DNA of 64,000 nucleotides from Cyclobacteriaceae bacterium (GCA_026003355.1 BPHC01000007.1:1-64000); one strand, 5' to 3'; numbered from the stretch's first letter, positions 47,942-57,155 are shown. Numbers and translations: made by a program. Notes: generated from the sequence alone by a model not told the origin.

Positions 47942-49570
47942 ATGCAAAGGCTCATCGTATCGGTACTTTTCCTTCTCAGCCTGGCAACCTGGGCGCAGGA
48001 TACCCTGCTCCAACACGAGGACGTTCATTATGTTTTGGTTAAGAGCGATACAGTATTTCGGGTGTACGGACAGTTAGGCCCATACCAACCTGCCGAACGC
48101 GTGGCCATTATAAACCAAAGGCTGGAACGGCTTTTGGACGAGCCCCCTTTTAAAACCGATAGCCTCCGGGTATTTGAAGGTGAAGCGACATCCGATATTT
48201 TGTATGGTGACCAGATTATTCTTAGCGTAACCGAAGCCGATGCACGGCCGTTGGCAAAAACACGTAAACAGGTAGCTGAAGAAACCCTGCTTCGCATAAA
48301 GGATGCAGTTAACAAAGAGCGAAAATCGCGCAGCATTCTTACTATTCTTTTACAAATTGGGCTTACCCTGCTTGAAGTAGCAATACTTTACCTGTTTTTC
48401 AGGTACATTAACCGCCTGTTTAGTTTTACGAAAAACTGGCTGATAAACTCACGCCATAAAATTCTGAAGGGAATCCGGTTCAGGGGTTATGAACTGCTGG
48501 ATACCGAACGCGAGCTGCAGGCAGCATTATTTTTAAACAACCTGTTGCGATGGGTCGTCATCATTTTGGTGCTGTACCTGGCCATTCCTGTTTTGTTTAG
48601 CATATTTCCGTGGACACGCGGCCTGGCCGATAAGCTTTTTAACTACGTGTTTACACCGGTAAAGCGTATTTTCGCAGCCGTTATTAACTACATTCCCAAC
48701 CTGTTTACCATAGCGGTAATTTATTTTGCAACCCGCTATACGGTAAGATTTATCCGTTTTCTTGCCATAGAAATTGAGCGGGGCGCGTTGCGCCTGGAGG
48801 GCTTCTATCCCGACTGGGCCATGCCTACCTACAATATTATCAAAACACTGCTGTACGTGTTTATGTTCATTGTTATCTTCCCCTATCTTCCCGGTTCGGA
48901 TTCGCCTGTTTTTCAGGGGGTTTCTGTATTTTTAGGTATTTTATTCTCATTGGGGTCATCATCTGCTATTTCTAATGCTGTTGCAGGAATTGTTATTACC
49001 TACATGCGTCCTTTTAAAGTAGGTGACAGGATCAAAATTGGCGATGTAACGGGCGATGTTATCGAAAAGTCGCTATTGGTAACCCGCATTCGCACCATTA
49101 AGAATGAAGATATAACAATTCCCAATTCATCAGTTCTTTCCGGTCACACGGTAAACTATTCTACCACGGCCGAAAACGCAGGCCTTATCCTGCACACTAC
49201 CGTAACCATAGGCTATGATGTTCCCTGGCGAAAGGTGCATAACCTGCTTATTGAAGCAGCCAAAGCAACCGAAGGTATCTTACAAGGCGAAGAAAAGAAG
49301 CCCTTTGTTTTGCAAACCAGCCTGGACGACTTTTATGTTTCATACCAGCTGAATGCCTATACCAACCAGCCAAAACGTATGGCAATAATATATTCATTGT
49401 TACACCAGAATATTCAGGATAAATTTAATGAGGCCGGAGTCGAAATTCTTTCGCCCCACTACCGCGCTGCCCGCGATGGAAATATGACTACTATTCCTGC
49501 CGATTACCTTCCCGGTGACTACAAAGCACCACCTTTTGTTGTACAGGTGAAAAAGGAAGATAAAGGTTAA
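47942..49570 (+). CDS. MscS family mechanosensitive channel with periplasmic N-terminal domain
   Basis: The 542-residue protein starts with a signal peptide (MQRLIVSVLFLLSLATWAQ), a periplasmic segment of about 110 residues, then five membrane helices. The MscS pore helix and beta domain are seen in GVSVFLGILFSLGSSSAISNAVAGIVI followed by RPFKVGDRIKIGDVTGDVIEKSLLVTRIRT and NEDITIPNSSVLSG. It resembles the larger YbiO/YnaI-type channels. The first of three consecutive MscS genes. Confidence 0.93.
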   Translation: MQRLIVSVLFLLSLATWAQDTLLQHEDVHYVLVKSDTVFRVYGQLGPYQPAERVAIINQRLERLLDEPPFKTDSLRVFEGEATSDILYGDQIILSVTEADARPLAKTRKQVAEETLLRIKDAVNKERKSRSILTILLQIGLTLLEVAILYLFFRYINRLFSFTKNWLINSRHKILKGIRFRGYELLDTERELQAALFLNNLLRWVVIILVLYLAIPVLFSIFPWTRGLADKLFNYVFTPVKRIFAAVINYIPNLFTIAVIYFATRYTVRFIRFLAIEIERGALRLEGFYPDWAMPTYNIIKTLLYVFMFIVIFPYLPGSDSPVFQGVSVFLGILFSLGSSSAISNAVAGIVITYMRPFKVGDRIKIGDVTGDVIEKSLLVTRIRTIKNEDITIPNSSVLSGHTVNYSTTAENAGLILHTTVTIGYDVPWRKVHNLLIEAAKATEGILQGEEKKPFVLQTSLDDFYVSYQLNAYTNQPKRMAIIYSLLHQNIQDKFNEAGVEILSPHYRAARDGNMTTIPADYLPGDYKAPPFVVQVKKEDKG

Positions 49571-49580
49571 CGAATTAAAT

Positions 49581-50486
49581 ATGGAGTATTTACCGGAAAA
49601 GCTGCATCTACCTGCTTACATGGTCAAACCCTTTATACTGGCGCTGGTTCTGGTATTGTTATGGATTGCTTTGAGAATACTCAAATCGAGAATTTCCAGG
49701 AGTGATTTGGATTATCAAATAAAGTACCGCACAAAAAAGGCTGTTTCTTTTTTGGCATACCTTGTGTTTATGCTTTTTGTTGTTTCGCTTTACAGTGATT
49801 CGCTGGGCGGATTAAATGTGGCGCTGGGTGTTGCAGGAGCAGGTATTGCATTTGCTTTGCAAGAAGTAATAGCCAGTGTGGCAGGCTGGATGGCGCTTTT
49901 GTTTGGAAATTTCTACAAAACAGGCGACCGGGTTCAACTGGGCGGCATTAAAGGTGATGTGATTGATATTGGCGTGTTGCGTACAACCCTTATGGAGTTA
50001 GGCTCGTGGGTAGATGGCGATTTGTACAACGGAAGAATTGTACGCATAGCCAACAGTTTCGTTTTTAAAGAACCGGTTTTTAATTACTCTGCCGACTTTC
50101 CATTTCTCTGGGACGAAATTAAAATACCTGTAAGGTTTGGAAGCGACTATAATAAAGCCCGCAACATTATATTGGAAGTTGCAAACAAGCTGCTTTCTGA
50201 CTTTAGCCAACAGGCCAATGAAACATGGGCAGCTATGAAAGAAAAATACATGATTGAGCATGCCACAACAGAACCTATGGTTACTATTGTTGTTACCGAT
50301 AATTGGGTAGAGTACACCCTTCGATATACTGTAGACTTTAAAAGAAGAAGAATTACAAAAGATCAGCTTTTTACGGAAATACTTACTGCATTCAGCCAAA
50401 GCGAAGGCTCTGTGCAATTTGCCAGTGCGACTTTCGACATAGTAGGATTGCCCAGGATTGATGTAAAAATTCAAAGAGATGAGTGA
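49581..50486 (+). CDS. MscS family mechanosensitive channel, 301 residues
   Basis: Helices at about residues 14-32 and 50-68 are followed by the MscS pore segment LGGLNVALGVAGAGIAFALQEVIASVAGW and the beta domain FYKTGDRVQLGGIKGDVIDIGVLRTTLMEL. The C-terminal part includes VTIVVTDNWVEYTLRYTVDF. The order of glycines and alanines in the pore helix matches MscS. It follows the first MscS gene by 10 bases and its stop overlaps the third by eight. Confidence 0.92.
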   Translation: MEYLPEKLHLPAYMVKPFILALVLVLLWIALRILKSRISRSDLDYQIKYRTKKAVSFLAYLVFMLFVVSLYSDSLGGLNVALGVAGAGIAFALQEVIASVAGWMALLFGNFYKTGDRVQLGGIKGDVIDIGVLRTTLMELGSWVDGDLYNGRIVRIANSFVFKEPVFNYSADFPFLWDEIKIPVRFGSDYNKARNIILEVANKLLSDFSQQANETWAAMKEKYMIEHATTEPMVTIVVTDNWVEYTLRYTVDFKRRRITKDQLFTEILTAFSQSEGSVQFASATFDIVGLPRIDVKIQRDE

Positions 50487-51312
50487 CCTGCTTGATTATA
50501 ACCTGCTGCAGGTAGCCGGGGTAAAAATTACAGTGTTTACTGTAATTAGCAGCAGCGCTATTGTTTTCTTTACCTGGCTGGTACTTAAAGTTCTGTCAGC
50601 CATTTCAGCTGCCTATTTCAGACGTAAAGGAATTGAAGAGGGTCGTCAGTACGCGTTTCTTCAGCTGGTAAAATATTTTGTATGGACACTGGCAATTCTT
50701 TGGGTGCTGGACAACATGGGCGTAAAGATTACCATTTTGCTGGCAGGCTCAGCTGCCCTGTTGGTAGGGTTGGGTCTTGGCTTGCAGCAAATATTTCAAG
50801 ATCTGGTTTCCGGAATATTTATCCTGTTTGAAGGAACCATAAGGGTGAACGATGTGATAGAAATAGAAGGACTGATAGGTAAAATTCTGAATATCAACCT
50901 GCGCACTTCAAGGGTTTTAACCCGCGATGGGATAATAATTATTGTACCGAATCACAGGTTTGTAGTAGATAAAATAATTAACTGGAGTCACAATACGGTT
51001 GCAACCCGGTTTAAAGTAAGAGTAGGTGTTGCCTATGGCAGTGACGTGGAAAAGGTACGTAAAATTCTTATGGAATGCGCCCTCCAACATGCCGATTGTA
51101 TTACCGATCCAGGGTTAAAACAGTATCATCCTTTTGCAAGGTTTGTTGATTTTGGAGAAAGCAGCCTTGAATTTGAACTTTACTTCTGGAGCAATAATAT
51201 TTTTTACATTGAAAATACAAAAAGCGATTTGCGATTTATGATTAACCAACGCTTTCGGGAAGAAGGCATTGTTATTCCATTTCCTCAACGTGATGTTCAT
51301 ATTAAAAGGTAA
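50479..51312 (+). CDS. MscS family mechanosensitive channel, 277 residues
   Basis: This third channel has helices near 12-36 and 55-80, then the pore text ILLAGSAALLVGLGLGLQQIFQDLVSGIFI and the beta domain GTIRVNDVIEIEGLIGKILNINLRTSRVLTRDGIIIIVPN. The C-terminal MscS alpha/beta domain (GSDVEKVRKILMECALQHADC) is complete and ends FPQRDVHIKR. Base composition of genes from 49.6 to 52.1 kb looks more A/T-rich than in the arginine operon. Overlaps its upstream neighbour by eight bases. Confidence 0.93.
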   Translation: MSDLLDYNLLQVAGVKITVFTVISSSAIVFFTWLVLKVLSAISAAYFRRKGIEEGRQYAFLQLVKYFVWTLAILWVLDNMGVKITILLAGSAALLVGLGLGLQQIFQDLVSGIFILFEGTIRVNDVIEIEGLIGKILNINLRTSRVLTRDGIIIIVPNHRFVVDKIINWSHNTVATRFKVRVGVAYGSDVEKVRKILMECALQHADCITDPGLKQYHPFARFVDFGESSLEFELYFWSNNIFYIENTKSDLRFMINQRFREEGIVIPFPQRDVHIKR

Positions 51313-51318
51313 TTGTAC

Positions 51319-52170
51319 ATGTCCAAAAACCATATTTCGCTGGTAAAAGACAGGCTTCATCGCATAATCTTTGGAGTTGATACACCGGCAGGGCAGGCTT
51401 TCGATATGGTGCTGTTGTTTATGATATTGTCGGGAGTTGCTGTGTTGATGCTGGAAAGCGTTGATTCCATACGGCAACAGTGGGGAATGACACTGTATTT
51501 GGCCGAATGGGCCATAACTCTTTTGTTTACTATCGAATACCTTCTCAGAGTATGGGTTGTTAAAGATAAAGCCAGGTATATACTTAGTTTTTATGGAATA
51601 ATCGACCTGTTTTCTGTGCTGCCAACTTACCTCAGTATGGTGTTTGCGGGATCGCACATGCTGGCAGTTATTCGGGTGTTGCGCCTGTTGCGAATATTCA
51701 GGGTGTTAAAGCTCGTTCAGTTTATGGGTGAGGCCAATAAGCTTAAAATGGCACTCAGGCATAGCTCTCGCAAAATTGTTGTGTTTATTTATTTTGTCCT
51801 TATCATCAGCATTTTTGTGGGATCGCTTATGTTTGTTATTGAAGGTAAAGAAAATGGGTTTACCAGTATCCCACGGAGTGTATACTGGGCTATTGTTACG
51901 CTAACCACGGTCGGTTATGGCGATATTGTGCCGCAAACTTCCATAGGGCAAATTTTGGCTACGCTTTTAATGATTACGGGCTACGGGGTAATTGCCGTAC
52001 CTACCGGCCTGGTAACGGCTGAACTTGTAAGGAGTTCTGCGTCTGGCAATACGCCTGTGGCCTGCCGGCATTGTAACCACCATAACCCGATCCATGCCAA
52101 TTACTGTATGCAATGCGGTAGGCCCATTGACATGCAAACGGTAAGCGAAGAAACAAATAACCCGGATTAA
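51319..52170 (+). CDS. voltage-gated-like potassium channel with C-terminal zinc ribbon
   Basis: The 283-residue protein is a six-helix channel: helix segments at about 28-46, 60-80, 90-108; an S4-like arginine helix VIRVLRLLRIFRVLKLV (118-133); pore loop TLTTVGYGD (filter 197-202). The tail carries a full zinc ribbon (Cys249, 252, 263, 266). ATG 51319 is used; a TTG two codons earlier is possible. It directly follows three MscS genes, so four channel genes lie in one run. The same channel type with a half zinc ribbon sits in the Moco block. Confidence 0.92.
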   Translation: MSKNHISLVKDRLHRIIFGVDTPAGQAFDMVLLFMILSGVAVLMLESVDSIRQQWGMTLYLAEWAITLLFTIEYLLRVWVVKDKARYILSFYGIIDLFSVLPTYLSMVFAGSHMLAVIRVLRLLRIFRVLKLVQFMGEANKLKMALRHSSRKIVVFIYFVLIISIFVGSLMFVIEGKENGFTSIPRSVYWAIVTLTTVGYGDIVPQTSIGQILATLLMITGYGVIAVPTGLVTAELVRSSASGNTPVACRHCNHHNPIHANYCMQCGRPIDMQTVSEETNNPD

Positions 52171-52406
52171 TAACAGTTATATGGCAATATAACCGGCGTG
52201 CCGATAAAAGTTTGCACAGGTGGCATGTTGCTTTAGCAAAACATCGTTGCATTTTAGCAAGCACACTTTCCTGGCTCCAGTTCAGTTGGTTGTCGCGTCA
52301 TTGTCTCCACAGCTACGCGTGTTTACAAAGAGCTGCTGCACCGAACCCGGTGAGGTGCTAAGAGGCAATGTAAATAATGAATGAATTGCGGCCTGGTTTA
52401 CACAGG

Positions 52407-52733
52407 TTAATTGTACGGCCATGCAACGATTCCGCCTTTCAGGTTGTATACCTCGTAGCCTTCTTTTGCCAAAAGGGCGCAGGCATGAGCGCTGCGGTTG
52501 CCGCTGCGGCAAAACAGAAAGTAGGGGCGGTCTTTTGGCAGTTTTAGAAACTCCGTTTTAAAGTTTGGCGACATATAGTCTATGTTCACGGCTCCCGGAA
52601 TGGTTCCCGACCGGTGCTCGCCTGGTGTACGTACATCTACCAGTACTGCATGCCGGCTTTCGCTGAATTTCTGCCTAAAGGCCGGGCCCGTGAGGTTTTC
52701 ATAAAGCTGGTCTCTTGAGAATAATCCAAACAT
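52407..52733 (-). CDS. single-domain rhodanese-like protein
   Basis: A 108-residue rhodanese domain without signal peptide: AVLVDVRTPGEHRSGTIPGAVNIDY, then the active loop FLFCRSGNRSAHACALL with the catalytic Cys in CRSGNRS, and VYNLKGGIVAWPYN at the end. Such proteins accept sulfane sulfur in the cytoplasm. It is the last gene of the sulfur island, 22 bases after the dioxygenase-rhodanese gene, and is most likely co-transcribed from the promoter at 54.2 kb. Confidence 0.93.
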   Translation of the reverse strand: MFGLFSRDQLYENLTGPAFRQKFSESRHAVLVDVRTPGEHRSGTIPGAVNIDYMSPNFKTEFLKLPKDRPYFLFCRSGNRSAHACALLAKEGYEVYNLKGGIVAWPYN

Positions 52734-52754
52734 GTTTTCAGAATTAAATTTAAA

Positions 52755-54152
52755 TTACCTTACCACCTCAAGTCCTTTTCCGAACCATTCGCTGTAACCG
52801 CCTGCATAGTTTTTCACATTGCGGTAACCGTGTTTTGCCAGAATGGAGTAGCCTATGGCCGAGCGGTCGCCTGCCTGGCAATGGATTATTACCGGCTCTG
52901 CTTTTTTGATTTTGTTTAGGTTTTTCTCCAGTGTTCCGATAAATATGTTCTCTGCACCTTTAATGTGGCCAGCCTTGTATTCGGCTGCTCCGCGCAGGTC
53001 AACTATTTGGGTATGGTTGGTTTCCATTGTTTTTTTCAGCTCATCGGTTGATATGAGCTGTACCTTGTCGAGCTGGCGCCCGGCACGGGTCCATACCGAA
53101 ACATCGGGTATGTAGCCGTATATATTGTCCAGGCCTATGCGCATCAGCTTGCGTACCAGGTCATCGTGCTGGCTTTCAGCAGCAATAAGCACAAATGGTT
53201 CGTTATAGTCCATAAACCAGCCCATCCATGTAGCAAACGAGTTGTTGCCCTGAATATTGAGCGTACCGGGTATGAAGCCCTCAGCAAAAGCCTGTTTGGG
53301 GCGGGTATCTACCACCTTCATGCCTTTTTCCAGTGCCGTAATGAATTCTTCATCAGTAAGTTTTTTAAGCCGCGGCACTTCGGTAAGCAGGCTACGGTTT
53401 ACCTTGTTGAGTTTTTTCATCATGGCAAAATAGCGGGGCGGTTCGGGCTGGTCTTCCAGCAGGTATTTCACAAAGCTTTCTTCGTCTTTATAACGAAGCG
53501 CCCAGTTGGCAATTTTTTCGTAGCCAACGGTTGAGCTGGGAACGGCTCCCAGGGCCTTGCCGCAGGCAGAGCCGGCTCCATGGCCGGGCCAAACCTGAAC
53601 GTAATCGGGCAGGGCGTAGAATTTTTTAAGTGATTGATACATCTGCCGGGCCCCTGCCTCTTTGGTACCTGCGAAACCGGCTGCTTCTTCCAGCAGGTCC
53701 GGCCGCCCGACGTCGCCCACAAAAACAAAGTCACCGGTAAAAATCATAACCGGTTTATCGCTGGCCGGCGTGTCGGTAAGCAAGTACGAAATGCTTTCGG
53801 GCGTGTGGCCGGGTGTATGCATTACTTCGAATTTCAGGTTTCCAACCATAAAAGTGGAGCCGTCTTTAAGCCCCACATGGGTAAATTCGTATTGCCAGTC
53901 TTTGCCGCCTTCATCCGACAGATAAAGCTGGCCTCCGGTAAGGGCAGCCAGTTCGCGGGCACCGCTAAGAAAGTCGGCATGGATATGTGTTTCGGCAATG
54001 TGGGTAATGCGCATCTTGTTTTGTTGCGCAATTTCAAGATAGGTATCCACATCGCGCTTGGGGTCAATTACAATGGCTTCGCCTGTGGCCTGGCAACCGA
54101 TGAAATAGCTGGCCTGGGCGAGGGTTTTGTCGTATACGTGCTGGAAGTACAT
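52755..54152 (-). CDS. persulfide dioxygenase-type MBL hydrolase fused to two rhodanese domains
   Basis: The 465-residue protein has a beta-lactamase-fold ETHE1/BlhA-type domain (about 1-240; AETHIHADFLSGARELA for the iron site, VMHTPGHTPESISYLL, GDFVFVGDVGRPDLL), which oxidises glutathione-like persulfides to sulfite. Two rhodanese domains follow. The first (about 255-360) lacks the catalytic cysteine: the loop reads VLIAAESQHDDL. The second (about 370-465) is active in form, with IHCQAGDRSAIGYSIL. ATG 54152 lies just downstream of the CRP/FNR-type promoter. Cytoplasmic; probably clears or uses sulfane sulfur from thiosulfate. Confidence 0.94.
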   Translation of the reverse strand: MYFQHVYDKTLAQASYFIGCQATGEAIVIDPKRDVDTYLEIAQQNKMRITHIAETHIHADFLSGARELAALTGGQLYLSDEGGKDWQYEFTHVGLKDGSTFMVGNLKFEVMHTPGHTPESISYLLTDTPASDKPVMIFTGDFVFVGDVGRPDLLEEAAGFAGTKEAGARQMYQSLKKFYALPDYVQVWPGHGAGSACGKALGAVPSSTVGYEKIANWALRYKDEESFVKYLLEDQPEPPRYFAMMKKLNKVNRSLLTEVPRLKKLTDEEFITALEKGMKVVDTRPKQAFAEGFIPGTLNIQGNNSFATWMGWFMDYNEPFVLIAAESQHDDLVRKLMRIGLDNIYGYIPDVSVWTRAGRQLDKVQLISTDELKKTMETNHTQIVDLRGAAEYKAGHIKGAENIFIGTLEKNLNKIKKAEPVIIHCQAGDRSAIGYSILAKHGYRNVKNYAGGYSEWFGKGLEVVR

Positions 54153-54175
54153 AAGTAATGTGGTTTAATGCGATA

Positions 54176-54220
54176 CAAAGGTCATAATAAATACACAATC
54201 TGTCCGTGACAGTCGTCACA
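54176..54220 (-). promoter_or_regulatory. promoter of the dioxygenase-rhodanese genes: CRP/FNR-type site plus -7 box
   Basis: The inverted repeat GTGAC-AGTC-GTCAC (54206-54219; full site 54205-54220, coding strand TGTGACGACTGTCACG) is centred 29.5 bp from the 5' edge of the box GACCTTTG (54183-54176). The same spacing occurs at the four other sites of this kind in the window. Start of transcription is predicted near 54170, 18 bases before the ATG. The -7 box equals that of the UspA promoter. Confidence 0.65.
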
Positions 54221-54284
54221 TTATATAAAAAGTTTGCCAGCGAAACCGGTGGAATGGACGTCTTACCGGCAGAACTTTTCAGTT

Positions 54285-54695
54285 TTAGCCTTTGGAATGT
54301 TGCCCGGTTACCGGCTTTTTGAATTGGGCCCACTCAGGCTTGTAGCTGTAGAAAAAGTTGATGTAAATAGCTCTTGAAAGCCGCAGGGTTACGGGAGCCA
54401 GCAATACCGGTATGCTGATCATGGCCATAAGGTACACTGCCATGGCAGGATTGAACAACACGCGCATTGCTACGTATAGGGTTGCAAATAAGGCTACCTG
54501 TAGGGCATAGCTTACGTACATGGCCCCGGTATAAAAGGCTGGCTCGGGCTCATAATTAAGTTTACACACCGGGCATCGTTTGTGCATTTCCATAAATTTT
54601 TTGCTGTATGCTTTCGAGGTAAACAGGCTCCCCTGGTGGCAACGCGGACATTTAAGGTAGAGGACGCTGTACAGTTTTGTTCCACGGTGTATCAT
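54285..54695 (-). CDS. DUF983 membrane protein with N-terminal zinc-ribbon cysteines
   Basis: The 136-residue protein starts with two CxxC pairs (KCPRCHQGSLF and KRCPVCKLNYE) on a short cytoplasmic part, then two helices (about 55-80 and 85-105). This is the DUF983 plan, common in Bacteroidota and alphaproteobacteria; function unknown. It lies between the LysE-like gene (8 bases) and the dioxygenase gene, within the sulfur island and on its strand. Confidence 0.88.
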   Translation of the reverse strand: MIHRGTKLYSVLYLKCPRCHQGSLFTSKAYSKKFMEMHKRCPVCKLNYEPEPAFYTGAMYVSYALQVALFATLYVAMRVLFNPAMAVYLMAMISIPVLLAPVTLRLSRAIYINFFYSYKPEWAQFKKPVTGQHSKG

Positions 54696-54703
54696 AGCGG
54701 TAA

Positions 54704-55318
54704 TTATACATTAAACAAATATCTTAGTAAGCCGATCAGGCCCAAAAGCAGGAGTACTGCTCCGGGCAGAAACTGATATAACCGGTTTTTGGTCATTAGG
54801 TCGGACATGCGGTTGGCCATAGTAGCCAGTAGGCTAAGTAACACCAACACTCCAACCGATGTTCCGAATACATAGCTGTGCACCTGCAAAGAAGTGTTGA
54901 GTTCAATCCAGCTCTGTAACTTGAGGTAGGAGGTTACCGCCACCCAGAAGGGTATGGCCTGGGGGTTGAGCAGGCTAAGGATTAAGCCCTTTACAAAGCC
55001 GCTTTCCTGAAATTTAATTGAAAAGGTTGTAGGCCTGCGGGCCGACCACAAACTAAACATACCAATAAACATCATGACAACGGCTCCGATAAGCCGGAAG
55101 TGTTTAACCAGCATCGGAGAAGCGCTGATGTAGTGCTCAAATTCAACAGCAATCCAGGCATAAGGATATTCTACCAACGCTACGGCCAGGGCAAACCGAA
55201 GGGCTTGGCTCACTTTTTTCTGTAAGCCCATCTGCAACACCAGCACGTTTAACGTTCCGGGCGGAATGGACCCTATAAAACTAATTACAGCACCAATAAC
55301 AAAAGCCTGTAGCAGCAT
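54704..55318 (-). CDS. LysE family translocator-like membrane protein
   Basis: This 204-residue polytopic protein carries LysE/RhtB-family signs: FIGSIPPGTLNVLVLQMGLQKKVSQALRFALAVAL, then FVKGLILSLLNPQAIPFWVAVTSYL. Homologues export amino acids. In this island it may export a sulfur-containing amino acid or similar compound, but nothing in the sequence shows it. It starts 11 bases after the SoxB-like gene's stop. Confidence 0.9.
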   Translation of the reverse strand: MLLQAFVIGAVISFIGSIPPGTLNVLVLQMGLQKKVSQALRFALAVALVEYPYAWIAVEFEHYISASPMLVKHFRLIGAVVMMFIGMFSLWSARRPTTFSIKFQESGFVKGLILSLLNPQAIPFWVAVTSYLKLQSWIELNTSLQVHSYVFGTSVGVLVLLSLLATMANRMSDLMTKNRLYQFLPGAVLLLLGLIGLLRYLFNV

Positions 55319-55329
55319 TACCGGTTTAA

Positions 55330-57138
55330 TTATCTGAACTCATATCCATATCCCATAAGTTGGGTAAGCAGCGTAGCGGGGGCATCGGTAGCTGTGGCGC
55401 GTCCTTCAAGTTTTGGGGCAACCGGAGAATGTTTGGCCAGGTATTCCTCCATAACGCTGTGCAGGGTAATACCCAGGCGTTCGGGCTTGGCAACATCTTC
55501 CATGCGGCAAATGGTGGTGTCGGGGTCGCCTTCGCGTTCACAGGCCACAAAGGTATATAGTTGATCGGGCGCTATTGGTTTGCCTTTTACTTTTATATAA
55601 TTCACTCTTTTGCCGGCTTCGTTGTTAATGGTAAAATTAACTTCCATACCTTTGAACCGTACCACCCAGCCGCCAAAACGCCGGGCCGGATCTTTGGCAA
55701 AAGCATTTTCCAGTTCTCTCTCCATCCAGTCTTTCAATTGCTTACCGGTAACCGTGCCGCGTTTGGCTTCGCTGTCAACCGGCAGCATGCTCCATAGAAA
55801 ATCCATGGTAATATCGGCTACCCCTGTTTTGGGATCGGGCACCAGAGGCGGACAAAAGCGAAAGCCATTGCTCAGCGCAATGTCGGGTTTAAATTTCCAC
55901 ATAATGGCATCGGTTATAAGGTTGTCCATGGGCGTTTCAATTACATAGTAGCGCACCAGTGGGGTTTTGGTTTTGCCAATTACGCGGTCCAGTTCTTCGC
56001 GGTAGGGGGCGCGGGCTTTCTCAACCAGTGCTTTCATCTCTTCGTCTTCGGGGTACTGCTCGGGATCTACATCCAGCAGTGCATACGATTGGTCTTTTAT
56101 TTCACCGTCTTCTACAACCAGATCAAGTTTGGCGATAAATGATCCGAAGGCCCCCGGCTCGGTTACTTTGGTGTACACGCCTGCAACAGGCTCGCGCACG
56201 CGTTCGTGCGTATCAGCACCCAGAATATAGTCAACACCTTTAACAAGGGCCTTATTGGCTAACCCAATTTGCTGGGCAAGTCCCATGTGCGTTAGCAATA
56301 TGATGATATGACAGCCTTCATATTCGCGCAGCAGCCGGATGTATTTGGCAACATTTTTTTCCGGAGGCGTAAACGAAATACCCTCGCTGTAGGCGGGCGA
56401 CTGTCGTTTTGGTGTGAGCGGGTCGTTGTACCCGATGAAGCCCACTTTTACATTGCCGAATCGCCTTATGTAATAGGGCGGAAAAATCAGATCACCGTTA
56501 AACGCATCGTTGGTTTGATGAAACATATTGGCGCAAACCTTGGGACAGTTGTATGAAAACATATCCTTCATCATCATTTCCTTGCCGTACACTACTTCCC
56601 AGTTGCCGGGCAACATAAGGTCATAGCCCATGTTGTTCATCAACTGCACAATAGCTTTTCCCTGGCTGAGGGCGGCTACGCCACTGCCCTGAAAGCAGTC
56701 GCCTCCGTCAATCAGCATGGTGTGCTGAGGGTTTTGTGCACGCAGGCTTTTGATCATGGATTTCAGTACCGCAAAACCCCCGCGTTTTTTGTACACCACC
56801 TGGTTGTTTTCAATAAAAAATTCATCGTGGGTTAACAATTGGGCGTGTATGTCGGCCGTGTGAAGTAAAGTAATATGTGTGGCTTTGCCTTGCCGAACGG
56901 TATTGCTAAGTTTTATTTCGCGGCTGTGCGCGGCAGCATCGGCCTCAAGCAGGGCCGATGCCGGTACCGGTGTTATTAAGCTGCCCGCGCCAAGCGCCAG
57001 AGTTGTTTTTCCTGCCTGGCGTAAAAATTCTCTCCGCGAGCTGCCGGAAGTTAAAATATGCTTTTGCTGGTCTTCGGGTTTTGATTCGATTTGCCTGCAG
57101 GTGTGGCATTTGCAGGTAGTATGGTGTTCGTATAACAT
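55330..57138 (-). CDS. SoxB-like metallophosphatase-family protein (thiosulfohydrolase/5'-nucleotidase superfamily), Tat-exported
   Basis: The 602-residue protein has a twin-arginine signal (SRREFL, residues 34-39, then a hydrophobic stretch to about 60) and a calcineurin-like domain with two-metal motifs: LLHTADIHAQLL, DGGDCFQGSGVAAL, LPGNWEVVYG, LLTHMGL, GADTHE. The GNWE-YG text and the exported form are SoxB-like; C-terminal 5'-nucleotidase domain text (DNLITDAIMWKFKPDIALSN) is also present. SoxB cuts sulfate from cysteine-bound sulfur on SoxY. No soxYZ, soxXA or soxCD is in the window. Odd: a CKCHTC cysteine cluster (9, 11, 14) lies ahead of the Tat motif. A plain nucleotidase is the alternative. 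Confidence 0.8.
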   Translation of the reverse strand: MLYEHHTTCKCHTCRQIESKPEDQQKHILTSGSSRREFLRQAGKTTLALGAGSLITPVPASALLEADAAAHSREIKLSNTVRQGKATHITLLHTADIHAQLLTHDEFFIENNQVVYKKRGGFAVLKSMIKSLRAQNPQHTMLIDGGDCFQGSGVAALSQGKAIVQLMNNMGYDLMLPGNWEVVYGKEMMMKDMFSYNCPKVCANMFHQTNDAFNGDLIFPPYYIRRFGNVKVGFIGYNDPLTPKRQSPAYSEGISFTPPEKNVAKYIRLLREYEGCHIIILLTHMGLAQQIGLANKALVKGVDYILGADTHERVREPVAGVYTKVTEPGAFGSFIAKLDLVVEDGEIKDQSYALLDVDPEQYPEDEEMKALVEKARAPYREELDRVIGKTKTPLVRYYVIETPMDNLITDAIMWKFKPDIALSNGFRFCPPLVPDPKTGVADITMDFLWSMLPVDSEAKRGTVTGKQLKDWMERELENAFAKDPARRFGGWVVRFKGMEVNFTINNEAGKRVNYIKVKGKPIAPDQLYTFVACEREGDPDTTICRMEDVAKPERLGITLHSVMEEYLAKHSPVAPKLEGRATATDAPATLLTQLMGYGYEFR

Positions 57139-57155
57139 GTGCCGGGAGCGATGCT

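Noticed and set aside
52171-52406. Possible RNA gene or terminator between the second potassium channel and the rhodanese gene
   Set aside because: GTTATAT/ATATAAC near 52178-52193 is a weak A/T stem without a T-run; no tRNA-like or known RNA pattern was found.
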